Shown piece after piece: positions 10,683 to 19,289 of a DNA stretch of 64,000 nt. This stretch comes from Staphylococcus simiae (lineage in GTDB: Bacteria > Bacillota > Bacilli > Staphylococcales > Staphylococcaceae). The first letter of the stretch is position 1, and every line of letters starts with the position of its first letter. The stretch is taken from positions 124,001 to 188,000 of the forward strand of contig NZ_CP071589.1 of assembly GCF_017357005.1 (NCBI RefSeq). The letters run 5' to 3'. The position numbers were made by a program, and so were the translations under genes. Under the pieces are notes generated by a model, which saw only the letters and a list, made by a program, of their open reading frames with translations, had not been told where the DNA came from and made no database searches.

Positions 10683-11918
10683 GTGAAGCAACTTAGTGTT
10701 ACACTGAAAGTTCGTTTAATTAGTGATTTTTTTCAAACGATTATAGCTATAGCGTTTTTACCTTATATTGCTTTGTACCTAACTGATATGGTTAATCAAA
10801 CTTTTTCGGGTATATTTTTAACTATTTTAATTGCTATAAACTTACCCATGTCATTAATATCAGGATACATAATGAATTTGAGTTCTAAAAAGAAGCTAGT
10901 CTTAATTTATCAATTTGTGTTATCTGTATCCTTAGTCATAATGTCACTTTGTTCAGGTAATGGTACATGACACATTATCATTTTTTGTATGGCATATGCC
11001 TTGTTTAGTATCGTGTGGGGTCTGCAATTTCCAACGATGGATGCTTTAATTATGGATGCAATAACACCAGACGTTGAACATTATATTTATAAAATTGAGT
11101 ATTGGTTAAGTAATGTTGCTACAGCGATAGGTGCTTTAATCGGAGGGATAGCTTATGGTTATCATCGTGGACTGTTATTTTTAATCGCAGCGATTGTCTT
11201 TTTAGCAGTCTTTCTAGCATTGTTTCGCTGGTTACCTAATGAACAACAAACATATCGTAATGACAAGGAAGTTCAACCAAATCAATCATCTGCTTTTCAA
11301 TTAAAAGATATATTTGCTACATATCATGTTGTCTTAAAAGATAGGTTATATATGTTATTAATTATAGGGTGTAGTATATTTATTATGGCTGAATTTTCAA
11401 CATCATCATACATTGCGATACGCTTAAAACAAGAATTTACTACTGTAACATTAGGGGCAATTGATATTACTGGTATCAAAATGTATGCGCTAATTATGCT
11501 AACGAATACTGTTGTAGTGATTCTTATGACTTATACTGTTTCAAAAGTTGTTATGTCATTAAATTTAAAACAAATTTTTGCTATTGGTATCGCCTTTTAT
11601 ACTATTGGTTATGTTAGTATTACCTTTTTAAATCAATTTACGTTATTAATTATTTTTGTTGTAATAGCCACAATAGGAGAAATTATTTATTCGCCTATTG
11701 TTGAGGAACAACGGTTTAAAATGATTCCAGAAAAACAAAGAGGACCATATGTTGCAATGAGTACGTTAAGTATTAATTTAGCAGAGTTGTTAGCAAGATT
11801 AGGTATTCTTTTAGGTGTATTACTGACATCGATTCAAATGGGTGTTTATATGTTTATTATGCTCGGTATAGGTGGCATAATGATGTACCAAAGTATACGC
11901 TTGAAACTTAAAAATTAA
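10683..11918 (+). pseudogene. MFS efflux transporter interrupted by an in-frame TGA
   Basis: Two open segments (10683-10970 and from 10971 on) lie in the same frame, separated only by TGA at 10968-10970. The reading around it, GT(stop)HIIIFCMAYALFSIV, suggests a TGG-to-TGA change in a membrane helix. Read through, the product would be 411 residues with a dozen hydrophobic segments, the normal size of a drug/H+ antiporter. The start is taken as GTG at 10683, with AAAGGGG 9 nt upstream; the TTG at 10674 overlaps that site. In S. aureus an MFS gene sits directly upstream of the aureusimine NRPS gene, so this is probably its broken orthologue. Residual function is unlikely because the truncated protein has only 95 residues. 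Confidence 0.82.
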
Positions 11919-12856
11919 ACATCATTCATTTTGATAGTGGATTTAAAGTGCTTTCATTATTAATTTGGTAGGAATTAAAATAGCGAGTGATTTATTAAAA
12001 TTATATTAATTTTTAGCAATTGTAATGGTTTTATACTAGTTATTTGTTAAAATGTAATTACTTTAAAAGTTTACTAATAAAAACCAGCAATAAATATGTA
12101 ATTTAGGCATTTTGAATACTTACCTTTCATATTTATTAAAATAGTATATGAAGGTTTTTATTATAACTAAACTAAAGTTAAGTTATTTATTAAAAAGACG
12201 TGACTAATCATTTTATTAGACTACGTACTCTAAGAGCCTGGGATAAAGCCTTATCTATACTTAATATGATGTGAATGCCCGTAACTGTTTGGATTATTAA
12301 ATATTGATGAATGAAAGTTTGATAATTCTATTGAGTATTGTCGGGTGGGTGGGTTCCGTCATCAAAAAATTTAAAAGGATTACAGTTGCTATGAAAAAGG
12401 TCTACAGTTTATTACTTCATAATAAACTGCATAAGATTTTCTAGCTATCAAGATAGCAGAAACTCTAACAACTGCATTGGGACCCAACACAAAGGGAGTG
12501 GGACAGAAATAAATTTTATATAAAATTTATTTCGTAGTCCCACCCCGGCAAGACTGACTAGGTTTTCAAAATGGTGATTTATCAACGCTTTGAAAACCAG
12601 ACAGTTACTGCCAAATGCTTAAATTTAAGTGTAAAATACATTTTGTCCCAGGCTCAACAAGCAATGCAAGTTGGGCAAGGGCCCCAACATAGAAAAATGC
12701 TATAAATAGAATTTTTACTATAACGTGCAAGTTGGGGTGCGAGGCTTAAAATATAATTATATATCAGTCCAATTTTGGAGAGAACCAAAGTTATTTCGGT
12801 TCCATTCCCATGACTTTTGTAATAAATATTAATTAATAAAGTAAGTAGGAGACGTC
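11919..12856. other. Gene-free repeat-rich spacer with a STAR-like element; ausA missing here
   Basis: About 940 bp without a credible gene. The first 320 bp are AT-rich and featureless. From about 12235 on it holds typical staphylococcal intergenic repeats: a GGGAGTGGGAC hairpin arm (12494-12504) pairing with GTCCCACCCC (12537-12546) around an AATAAATTTTATATAAAATT core; GTTTTCAAA/TTTGAAAAC arms at 12572-12580 and 12599-12607; a STAR core on the minus strand (GGGCCCCAACATA, 12679-12691); and half of the dispersed repeat described at 22376 (12750-12785). In S. aureus this position holds the large NRPS gene ausA; no NRPS-like translation was found here. Confidence 0.7.
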
Positions 12857-13501
12857 ATGACCGTATTTGTAATGAAACTACAACATAAATTTAAAAATAT
12901 TGAATCCATGTTAAGCCGAAGTATTTGGTCATTAAAAAAGCCAATAATAAATCATTACCAATGCGCACATGATCAGTGGTTGCATAAACTAGGTGATATC
13001 TTATTACAATATGGTATCGAATATGATACTGGATTATTACCACATGAATGGGAGTATCAAATTTCCAAGCAAGGTAAAATTAGTATTATTCAAAAACATG
13101 TGAATCAACCGATGATTCATGTCAATTTATCATATAGCTTTCCGTATATTGCATGTGTTGTTGATTCGCAACCTGTAGGTATTGATATCGAACGTATATC
13201 AAATAAGCTAGATTGGAAGACATTAGTAACATGTTTATCTGACAATGAAGCTGGTATAATTCACAATAATCAAGACTTTTATAATATTTGGACTATGAAA
13301 GAAAGTTTAAATAAATTATTCGGTAAAGCGAAGATGTATAGCTTAGAGGAACATGATGTAACAAAACAGTGTTATTACCGTCAGCAAGAAGTAGCATTTC
13401 AACACTTTATCATCAATGATTTTATCGTCCAAATTGCATTTACCAACAAGAGTAATTTTAATTTAAAAAGAGTGTCAACTTTCGACTTACTAAGTCTGTA
13501 A
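12857..13501 (+). CDS. ausB: Sfp-type 4'-phosphopantetheinyl transferase, AusB-like
   Basis: A 214-residue Sfp-type enzyme that moves the 4'-phosphopantetheine arm from coenzyme A to a serine of carrier proteins, typically NRPS peptidyl carriers. The two diagnostic motifs are present: VGIDIE (about residues 110-115; Mg-binding Asp and Glu) and WTMKESLNK (about 150-158). The start ATG has AGGAG 5-9 nt upstream. In S. aureus the homologue (ausB) lies directly behind the aureusimine synthetase ausA; here no synthetase is present in the window and the preceding gene is a broken transporter. The gene is intact, so either it serves another carrier protein or the loss of ausA is recent. The symbol is given from motif and position, not from an alignment. 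Confidence 0.8.
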   Translation: MTVFVMKLQHKFKNIESMLSRSIWSLKKPIINHYQCAHDQWLHKLGDILLQYGIEYDTGLLPHEWEYQISKQGKISIIQKHVNQPMIHVNLSYSFPYIACVVDSQPVGIDIERISNKLDWKTLVTCLSDNEAGIIHNNQDFYNIWTMKESLNKLFGKAKMYSLEEHDVTKQCYYRQQEVAFQHFIINDFIVQIAFTNKSNFNLKRVSTFDLLSL

Positions 13502-13537
13502 TATCATGATAATTAGCGCAACCTGATAATGACATAA

Positions 13538-13587
13538 AAACACCTCTATATTTGAGAAGATGAATTATCTCAAGTATAGAGGTGTTT
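13538..13587. terminator. Bidirectional terminator between convergent genes
   Basis: A long near-perfect hairpin: AAACACCTCTATA at 13538-13550 pairs with TATAGAGGTGTTT at 13575-13587, extended inward by TTGAGA/TCTCAA. It separates the phosphopantetheinyl transferase from the convergent YagU gene. Confidence 0.85.
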
Positions 13588-13591
13588 GACT

Positions 13592-14086
13592 TTATATTAT
13601 TTTATAACGATAGACAAAATGTTGACGAACTAATTCTATAGTCATCATCCAAACAATGTGACCAAAGAGTTCAGATAGATGTTCTTGGAAAGGTTGATCC
13701 CATATAGCAGGTACTGTATGTGCAATCGGCATAATAATGAGGTGGAATAATACCCACATTGCAATACCAAATACCGCACCTTGACCCATCGCCATGTATG
13801 AATATTTACGAACTAAAAAACAATAAATAATCGCAATGACAATAGAAAAACTGAAATGTATGATAAAACTCACCCATGGTAGTTGCATTGTAGAAAAAGT
13901 ATAAGTTTGATGTGTGAAGTCACTACTGAATCCTAATTGCTGCAATAATTCTTGTGGTGGGTTTGTAGCATTTCGTTCAGGTGTACGTGGTGGAAACATC
14001 ACTTCCCATCCTAATTTGACAATGCCAGATAATAAGCCACCTATAAGACCAGCATAGATTAATAACCCTATTTGTTTTCTTGACAA
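13592..14086 (-). CDS. YagU-family (DUF1440) membrane protein
   Basis: A small integral membrane protein of about 164 residues with three to four hydrophobic segments and the conserved PPRTPERNATNPP motif of the YagU/DUF1440 family. The E. coli family member is an inner-membrane protein linked to acid resistance; the function here is unknown. I choose TTG at 14086 as start because GGAGG lies 8 nt upstream; a longer frame exists to an ATG at 14119, but it places that ribosome site inside the gene. It is monocistronic, convergent with the phosphopantetheinyl transferase, and occupies the same relative position as in S. aureus between ausB and the arg genes. Confidence 0.8.
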   Translation of the reverse strand: MSRKQIGLLIYAGLIGGLLSGIVKLGWEVMFPPRTPERNATNPPQELLQQLGFSSDFTHQTYTFSTMQLPWVSFIIHFSFSIVIAIIYCFLVRKYSYMAMGQGAVFGIAMWVLFHLIIMPIAHTVPAIWDQPFQEHLSELFGHIVWMMTIELVRQHFVYRYKII

Positions 14087-14262
14087 TATAATGACCTCCA
14101 TTTCTTTATGTAGTGTCATTATAAAACAATGTGATTTTATTCACAATATCAAATTATAAAAAAACAAAAGTACCGCATAATATCATTAAATGAATAGTTA
14201 TTTAGTGTATGAACAAAGACAATCTATGATGTTAAAGCTAAACGATGTTATCGTAAAATAAG

Positions 14263-14355
14263 CCCCTGCTATACAAATTCATTGAAGTGAACCCCAAAAG
14301 TTAGATTTTAGGTCTAACTTTTGGGGTGCGATTCATCATTCCTTGTTAGCAGGGG
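14263..14355. terminator. Nested double hairpin downstream of argB
   Basis: An inner perfect 15-bp stem (ACCCCAAAAGTTAGA, 14291-14305, with its complement 14313-14327, 7-nt loop) is enclosed by outer arms CCCCTGCT (14263-14270) and AGCAGGGG (14348-14355). It lies just past the argB stop and probably ends the arginine operon transcript. The outer arms make it more elaborate than a simple terminator. Confidence 0.7.
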
Positions 14356-14376
14356 TATATTTGATTACTGTTCAAG

Positions 14377-15138
14377 TTAACTGATGACTGTACCCATAAA
14401 ATCATTATGATAAATGTTACTAATAATATGCTCTGTTGCCCCACATGCAATGACAACACTACTACAACCAAGTGATATTGCTTTTTGAGCCTCGCGAACT
14501 TTAGGAATCATCCCACCATAAATATCACCGCTAGCGATACAACTATCGATGTCTGATGTTTTTAACATAGATAAAATTTTATCATTTACGATTACACCGT
14601 AAGTATTACTTAACACGTATATAGGTGCTTTTAAGGAAGCTGCCATGTAATAAGCAAGTGTATCTGCATTGATATTATAAAATTGATTGCAATCATAGTT
14701 ATATCCAATGGAACTAATGATAGGTATAAACATTGAACATAGGTGTGTTAAGGTTTCGGTATTAAGTTGACTAGGTTCAGCAACGTAACCATATTTAAAA
14801 TTCAAAGGTGTGATATTAAATAATTGTCCATCTAAGCCATTTAAACCAATAGCGTGACAATTGTATTGGTTAAAACGTGCAACGATAGCAGTATTGACAT
14901 CAGCAAGTAATGTTTGACGTGTGATGTCGAGTGTTTGTTCATCAGTAACACGTAAACCATCAATAAATTGAGGGGCAATATTATGACTTTGCAACGCGTT
15001 ATTAATGAATGGTCCACCCCCATGTACAATAATTGGATGAATATCTAGTTCACGCAATGCTTTAATATCGGTAATGATTGTCTCGTGCATATTTGTTAAA
15101 GTACTTCCACCAATTTTAATAATAATATGTTTAGTCAT
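14377..15138 (-). CDS. argB: Acetylglutamate kinase
   Basis: Phosphorylates N-acetylglutamate with ATP, the second committed step of ornithine synthesis in the cytosol. The 253-residue length is normal for the family. The N-terminal nucleotide-binding segment reads IIIKIGGSTL (about residues 5-14), and the substrate loop IIVHGGGPFIN (about 36-46) is typical of amino-acid kinases. The start ATG has AGAGGTG about 6 nt upstream. It is the last gene of rocD-argC-argJ-argB, 17 nt behind argJ, and is followed by a strong hairpin. No lesion is seen. Confidence 0.95.
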   Translation of the reverse strand: MTKHIIIKIGGSTLTNMHETIITDIKALRELDIHPIIVHGGGPFINNALQSHNIAPQFIDGLRVTDEQTLDITRQTLLADVNTAIVARFNQYNCHAIGLNGLDGQLFNITPLNFKYGYVAEPSQLNTETLTHLCSMFIPIISSIGYNYDCNQFYNINADTLAYYMAASLKAPIYVLSNTYGVIVNDKILSMLKTSDIDSCIASGDIYGGMIPKVREAQKAISLGCSSVVIACGATEHIISNIYHNDFMGTVIS

Positions 15139-15155
15139 GATTTCACCTCTAGTAT

Positions 15156-16388
15156 TTATGTGCGATATGAAGCATTAATTCGGACATAATCGTAAGATAA
15201 ATCGCAACCGTAAGCAGTTGCCTCATTATTGCCAACACCTAAATCAACATCAATCGTAATATCATTATGCTTTAATGTTTGCGACATCTCATCTTCATTA
15301 AAAGATACCGCCATACCATGTTTTACTACAGCTATACCATTCAACTTAATCGATGTTTGATTAGGTTGAATGTCACAATTTGTGTAACCAATTGCTGTAA
15401 TAATGCGACCAAAATTAGCATCTTGACCAAAAATCGCAGCTTTCACTAGATTAGAACCGACAATGCTTTTGGCAACAACTTTAGCGTCAGATACTGAGCT
15501 AGCACCATTAACATTAGCGGTAATAAGCTTTGTAGCACCTTCACCATCACGGGCAATAGCTTGTGCTAAGTAGTTACACACATAATTAAATGCTGTTACA
15601 AATGTCATCCATTGAGGATGTTGTGGAGTTAAAGGCGTTTGATGTGCACAACCATTAGCCATGACTAAGGCCATATCATTCGTGCTAGTATCACCATCTA
15701 CTGTAATCATATTAAAAGTGTGGTTTGTAGTAGATTTTAAAAGTGTTGTTAAATCATCATTAGCAATATTAGCATCAGTAGTAATAAAGACTAACATGGT
15801 TGCCATATTAGGATGGATCATACCAGAACCTTTGGCTGAGCCACCTATAGTAATCGTGTGGCCATCAATTGTTAGTGTGACGGCAGTGTGCTTCGTACAC
15901 GTATCAGTAGTTAAAATAGCCTCGTTAAAAGCGTTAGGTACTGAGTACTGAGTGTCTAGGATATGTTTCGTACCATATTTAATTTTATCCATTGGTAAGT
16001 ATTCGCCAATGACACCGGTTGATGTCACTGCAACATGTTTAGGGTCAATATGTAATTGTTGCGCTGCCCAAGCTTGAGTTTGCTTCGCATCATTAATGCC
16101 TTGTTGACCTGTACAAGAATTTGCATTTGCTGAATTAACTACTAAAGCTTGCAATTTTCCAGATGATTGCTTCAAAGTCTCTTCTGTGACAATTAATGGT
16201 GCGGCTTTAAATTGATTAAGCGTGTAGACTGCTGCTGCACTGGCTAATTTTGTTGAATATAACCAAGCAAAATCCTTTTTATTAGCTCGTAAGCCAATAT
16301 GCATGCCACCAGCAATAAATCCTTGAGGTGTACTAATATCACCTTGATTTATTATTGTAAATTGTTGTGTAGTTTCATGTTGTATCAT
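15156..16388 (-). CDS. argJ: Bifunctional ornithine acetyltransferase / N-acetylglutamate synthase
   Basis: Transfers acetyl from N-acetylornithine to glutamate, recycling the acetyl group in the cyclic arginine pathway; some members also use acetyl-CoA. The 410-residue precursor carries the self-cleavage motif [10 protein letters not shown] (about residues 191-200), where the Thr becomes the N-terminal nucleophile of the beta subunit. [14 protein letters not shown] is the family signature. The start ATG has AGAGGTG upstream. It lies 17 nt upstream of argB and 11 nt downstream of argC, in one minus-strand operon. Confidence 0.95.
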   Translation of the reverse strand: MIQHETTQQFTIINQGDISTPQGFIAGGMHIGLRANKKDFAWLYSTKLASAAAVYTLNQFKAAPLIVTEETLKQSSGKLQALVVNSANANSCTGQQGINDAKQTQAWAAQQLHIDPKHVAVTSTGVIGEYLPMDKIKYGTKHILDTQYSVPNAFNEAILTTDTCTKHTAVTLTIDGHTITIGGSAKGSGMIHPNMATMLVFITTDANIANDDLTTLLKSTTNHTFNMITVDGDTSTNDMALVMANGCAHQTPLTPQHPQWMTFVTAFNYVCNYLAQAIARDGEGATKLITANVNGASSVSDAKVVAKSIVGSNLVKAAIFGQDANFGRIITAIGYTNCDIQPNQTSIKLNGIAVVKHGMAVSFNEDEMSQTLKHNDITIDVDLGVGNNEATAYGCDLSYDYVRINASYRT

Positions 16389-16399
16389 AGGAACACCTC

Positions 16400-17488
16400 T
16401 TATGGATAGACTGGCGATTGCTCAAGTCCTGTTGTAATATCTAAATCGTATAGTAAGTTTAGGTTCTGTATAGCTTGACCACTAGCACCTTTAACAAGGT
16501 TGTCAATCACTGATACTAAAATAGCCTGTTGTGATTGTTCATCAACGTAAATACCAATGTCACAATAATTACTACCTAAGACTTCTTTTGTAGTAGGAAA
16601 TTGTCCTAACGCTCTAATTCTAACAAATGGATGTTGCTCATAATATGAAGTCATTAAGTGATGTAACGACGTTGCTGTTTGTGGTGTAGTTAATTTAACG
16701 TATATCGTTGATAAAATGCCGCGTGTCATTGGGACTAGGTGTGGAGTGAAGATTACAGAGACTGTTTCGTTAGCAACTGCTGATAAATATTGTTCAATTT
16801 CAGGTTTGTGTTTATGTTGACCTATGGCATAAGCACTTAAATTCTCATTCATTTCTGAAAAGTGAACACGTTGTGACAGTGAACGACCTGCACCAGATAC
16901 ACCTGTTTTAGCATCAATAATAATTGTTGATACATCGATAATACGTTCATTTATTAGAGGATGCAGTGCTAGTAATGTTGCAGTTGGAAAACATCCAGGA
17001 TTAGCAATTAGTTGACCCTGTGACAATGGTGCGTCACTATTAATCTCCGAATGATTATTACGATGACTAACTGAAGTACTACTTAATATGTTAGGCCATT
17101 CAGCAATACGATATGATGCACGAGTTAAATCTTCAATAGCTGCTGCTTCCTCTTGATAATATTGTTCATAGACATCTCGATTTGTCAGACGAAAAGCACC
17201 AGATAAATCAATGATATGGATACCAGTATTAAGAAAAGGAGGAATGCATACTTTACTCACATGTGCAGGTGTCGCAAAAAAGATAACATCACAATCATTA
17301 TGATCAACAGTTAATGCTTCAAACTGATGTATCAAATGTTGTAAATGTGGAAAAGTATGATGCAATGGTTCATCAACTTTTGAATGTGAATAAATATGTG
17401 TAATCGTAACGAAGGGGTGTGTTTGCAATAAACGAATTAATTCAATTGCTCCGTAACCACTACCACCAACAATACCTACTTTAATCAT
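16400..17488 (-). CDS. argC: N-acetyl-gamma-glutamyl-phosphate reductase
   Basis: NADPH-dependent reduction of N-acetylglutamyl phosphate to the semialdehyde, the third step of ornithine synthesis. The 362-residue protein begins with a Rossmann motif ([18 protein letters not shown], residues 3-20) and contains the catalytic cysteine in [13 protein letters not shown] (about 164-176). A linker of low conservation around residue 145-160 ([13 protein letters not shown]) gives a slightly longer protein than the usual 345 or so. The start ATG has GGAGGGA 7 nt upstream. It sits between rocD and argJ in the minus-strand operon, 66 nt behind rocD. Confidence 0.95.
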   Translation of the reverse strand: MIKVGIVGGSGYGAIELIRLLQTHPFVTITHIYSHSKVDEPLHHTFPHLQHLIHQFEALTVDHNDCDVIFFATPAHVSKVCIPPFLNTGIHIIDLSGAFRLTNRDVYEQYYQEEAAAIEDLTRASYRIAEWPNILSSTSVSHRNNHSEINSDAPLSQGQLIANPGCFPTATLLALHPLINERIIDVSTIIIDAKTGVSGAGRSLSQRVHFSEMNENLSAYAIGQHKHKPEIEQYLSAVANETVSVIFTPHLVPMTRGILSTIYVKLTTPQTATSLHHLMTSYYEQHPFVRIRALGQFPTTKEVLGSNYCDIGIYVDEQSQQAILVSVIDNLVKGASGQAIQNLNLLYDLDITTGLEQSPVYP

Positions 17489-17554
17489 GAGAAATCCCTC
17501 CTATTTATGAATCTATGGCGCTTTATAAGTTAACAAAGCCTCACACTATAGTTG

Positions 17555-18757
17555 TTATATGCCTAATTTCGTTGTGTTAGTAAAGACATCTTGGCAAGCA
17601 CTAACGATACACTGAATATCAGCTTCGCTAATAACTAAGGGTGGAGATAAACGAATAATTGTACCATGTGTATCTTTGCAAAGAATGCCGTGTTGAATGA
17701 GTTGTTGAACGTAAGGTGCAGCATTACAATGTAATTCAATACCAATAAATAAACCGCGACCACGGATGTCTTTAATCACCTTGCTATCAAGCTGTTGTAA
17801 TTGTTTGAGTAACATCTTGCCTAATTGTTCAGAGCGTTGAATGAGTTGTTCTTCAATCAGTACATCAATTGCAGCAGTTGATGTCGCGATAGCTAATGGG
17901 TTGCCACCAAAAGTTGAACCATGTGTACCAGGTGTTAACACTTTCATTACATCATTATTCGCTAATACAGCCGATACGGGGTATAGACCACCACCTAGTG
18001 CTTTGCCTAAAATATACATATCAGGTACAACATTTTCCCAATCCATAGCGAATAATTTTCCTGTTCGACCTAAGCCGACTTGAATTTCGTCTGCAATTAA
18101 CAAAATATTATGCTCATCACATAACTTGCGAACGGCTTGTATATAACCAGCAGGAGGAATAATAACACCGCCTTCACCTTGAATAGGTTCTAAGATAATG
18201 GCTGCAGTATGATCTGTGACTGCTTGTTCTAATTGTTTAATGTTACCGAAATCAACAGTAGTCATACCTTCAAGAAGCGGATGGAATCCTTGTTTATAAG
18301 CGCTATGATTAGATAATGATAGCGATCCTAACGTCCGTCCATGAAAATTATTATTCATGGCAATAATTTGAACGTTTCCGTCAGCAATACCTTTAATGTC
18401 AGTTCCCCATTTTCTAGCAATTTTTAAAGCAGCTTCAACAGCTTCAGTACCAGTATTTACAGTTAACACTTTGTCCTTTTGAGCAAGTTGACAAAGTTTT
18501 TGTTGCCATAGACCTAGGTTGTCACTATAAAGAACACGAGAAATAATCGATAATTTAGATGCCTGAGCTGTCATGGCTTCAATAATCTTAGGATGACAAT
18601 GCCCTTGGTTAGCTACGGAAAACCCAGCAATACAATCAATATAAACATTACCGTCAATATCCCAAACTCTAGCACCTTGTCCTTTGGTAATAACAAGGTT
18701 TAATGGTGCATAATTATTAGAACTATGGCGCTCTGTAAGTTCAATCAAAGATGTCAA
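17555..18757 (-). CDS. rocD: Ornithine / acetylornithine aminotransferase
   Basis: A PLP-dependent class III aminotransferase of 400 residues. The Schiff-base lysine is in YILGKALGGGLYP, preceded by IADEIQVGLGRTG and the GTHGSTFGGNP loop. In S. aureus the orthologue at this position is called rocD1 or argD and joins the arg genes. As an operon partner of argC, argJ and argB it most likely makes N-acetylornithine, although ornithine aminotransferase activity is possible. I choose TTG at 18757 (MTSLIELTERHS) with GGTGGGG 6-12 nt upstream; a GTG at 18769 lies inside that ribosome site. It is the first gene of the minus-strand operon; a CodY-like box lies about 145 bp upstream. Confidence 0.9.
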   Translation of the reverse strand: MTSLIELTERHSSNNYAPLNLVITKGQGARVWDIDGNVYIDCIAGFSVANQGHCHPKIIEAMTAQASKLSIISRVLYSDNLGLWQQKLCQLAQKDKVLTVNTGTEAVEAALKIARKWGTDIKGIADGNVQIIAMNNNFHGRTLGSLSLSNHSAYKQGFHPLLEGMTTVDFGNIKQLEQAVTDHTAAIILEPIQGEGGVIIPPAGYIQAVRKLCDEHNILLIADEIQVGLGRTGKLFAMDWENVVPDMYILGKALGGGLYPVSAVLANNDVMKVLTPGTHGSTFGGNPLAIATSTAAIDVLIEEQLIQRSEQLGKMLLKQLQQLDSKVIKDIRGRGLFIGIELHCNAAPYVQQLIQHGILCKDTHGTIIRLSPPLVISEADIQCIVSACQDVFTNTTKLGI

Positions 18758-18901
18758 TATAATCCCCACCCTTATATTTATACATTTTAAAGAAATAATA
18801 TTAATATATTACAGTTGTTCGCTATAAGTGTCAAATAAAAATTTAATATTAAAATGATAAGAATAATAATTTAATTATGAATAAGAAGATAAATTCTTTG
18901 A

Positions 18902-18916
18902 ATATTTCAGAAAATT
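18902..18916. promoter_or_regulatory. Candidate CodY box between rocD and the lactococcin-972 locus
   Basis: ATATTTCAGAAAATT matches 13 of 15 positions of the CodY motif AATTTTCWGAAAATT. It lies between the divergent rocD operon and the bacteriocin locus, so it could affect either. A TATAAT is at 18925-18930 on the plus strand. The site is a motif match only. Confidence 0.45.
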
Positions 18917-18985
18917 CAGTATATTATAATTAAAGATAAAGAAATATAAAATATAGAAAATGAGTGAAACGAAAGGAGAAGACAA

Positions 18986-19259
18986 TTTACGTTTATTTTG
19001 TTAGCACTCAGTTTATTTATTGGATTTTTACCATTTGTTTATGGGACTACTGATTAAACTGATTAAGCAGAAGGTGGTAGTTGAAACTATGGCCCAATAT
19101 GTATGGTCTTATTATTATCATGGTTATAAAGGACATAGTTCCACAGCAATAGGGCGTTATAAATCAAATAGTAGATATACAAAACCAGGCAAATAAGCTA
19201 GGACATCTGCTGAAAAAAGATGGTGGTTTGCTAATAAAGCATTCTACAATGTTTATTAA
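18986..19259 (+). pseudogene. Decayed lactococcin 972-family bacteriocin precursor
   Basis: AAGGAG at 18973-18978 is followed by a frame encoding a signal-peptide-like core (LLALSLFIGFLPFVYG, 19001-19045), then stops at 19055 and 19061, then AEGGS(TGA)NYG, where TGA at 19079 replaces the Trp codon of the family. After a frameshift near 19085, the frame reads VWSYYYHGYKGHSSTAIG (from 19101), meets TAA at 19194 and continues in frame to NKAFYNVY and a terminal TAA at 19257. The G(T/S)WNYG start, YYHGxKxHSSTA middle and YNVY-like end are hallmarks of lactococcin 972 peptides. At least four lesions plus a start problem make it non-functional. The downstream genes are its cognate export/immunity set. 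Confidence 0.8.
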
Positions 19260-19289
19260 TAAATGTATGAAGAACATTCGAGGTGTTGC

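Noticed and set aside
19263..19289. Upstream ATG start for the bacteriocin-associated membrane protein
   Set aside because: No ribosome site, whereas ATG 19290 has GAGG at good spacing and starts a typical membrane segment.
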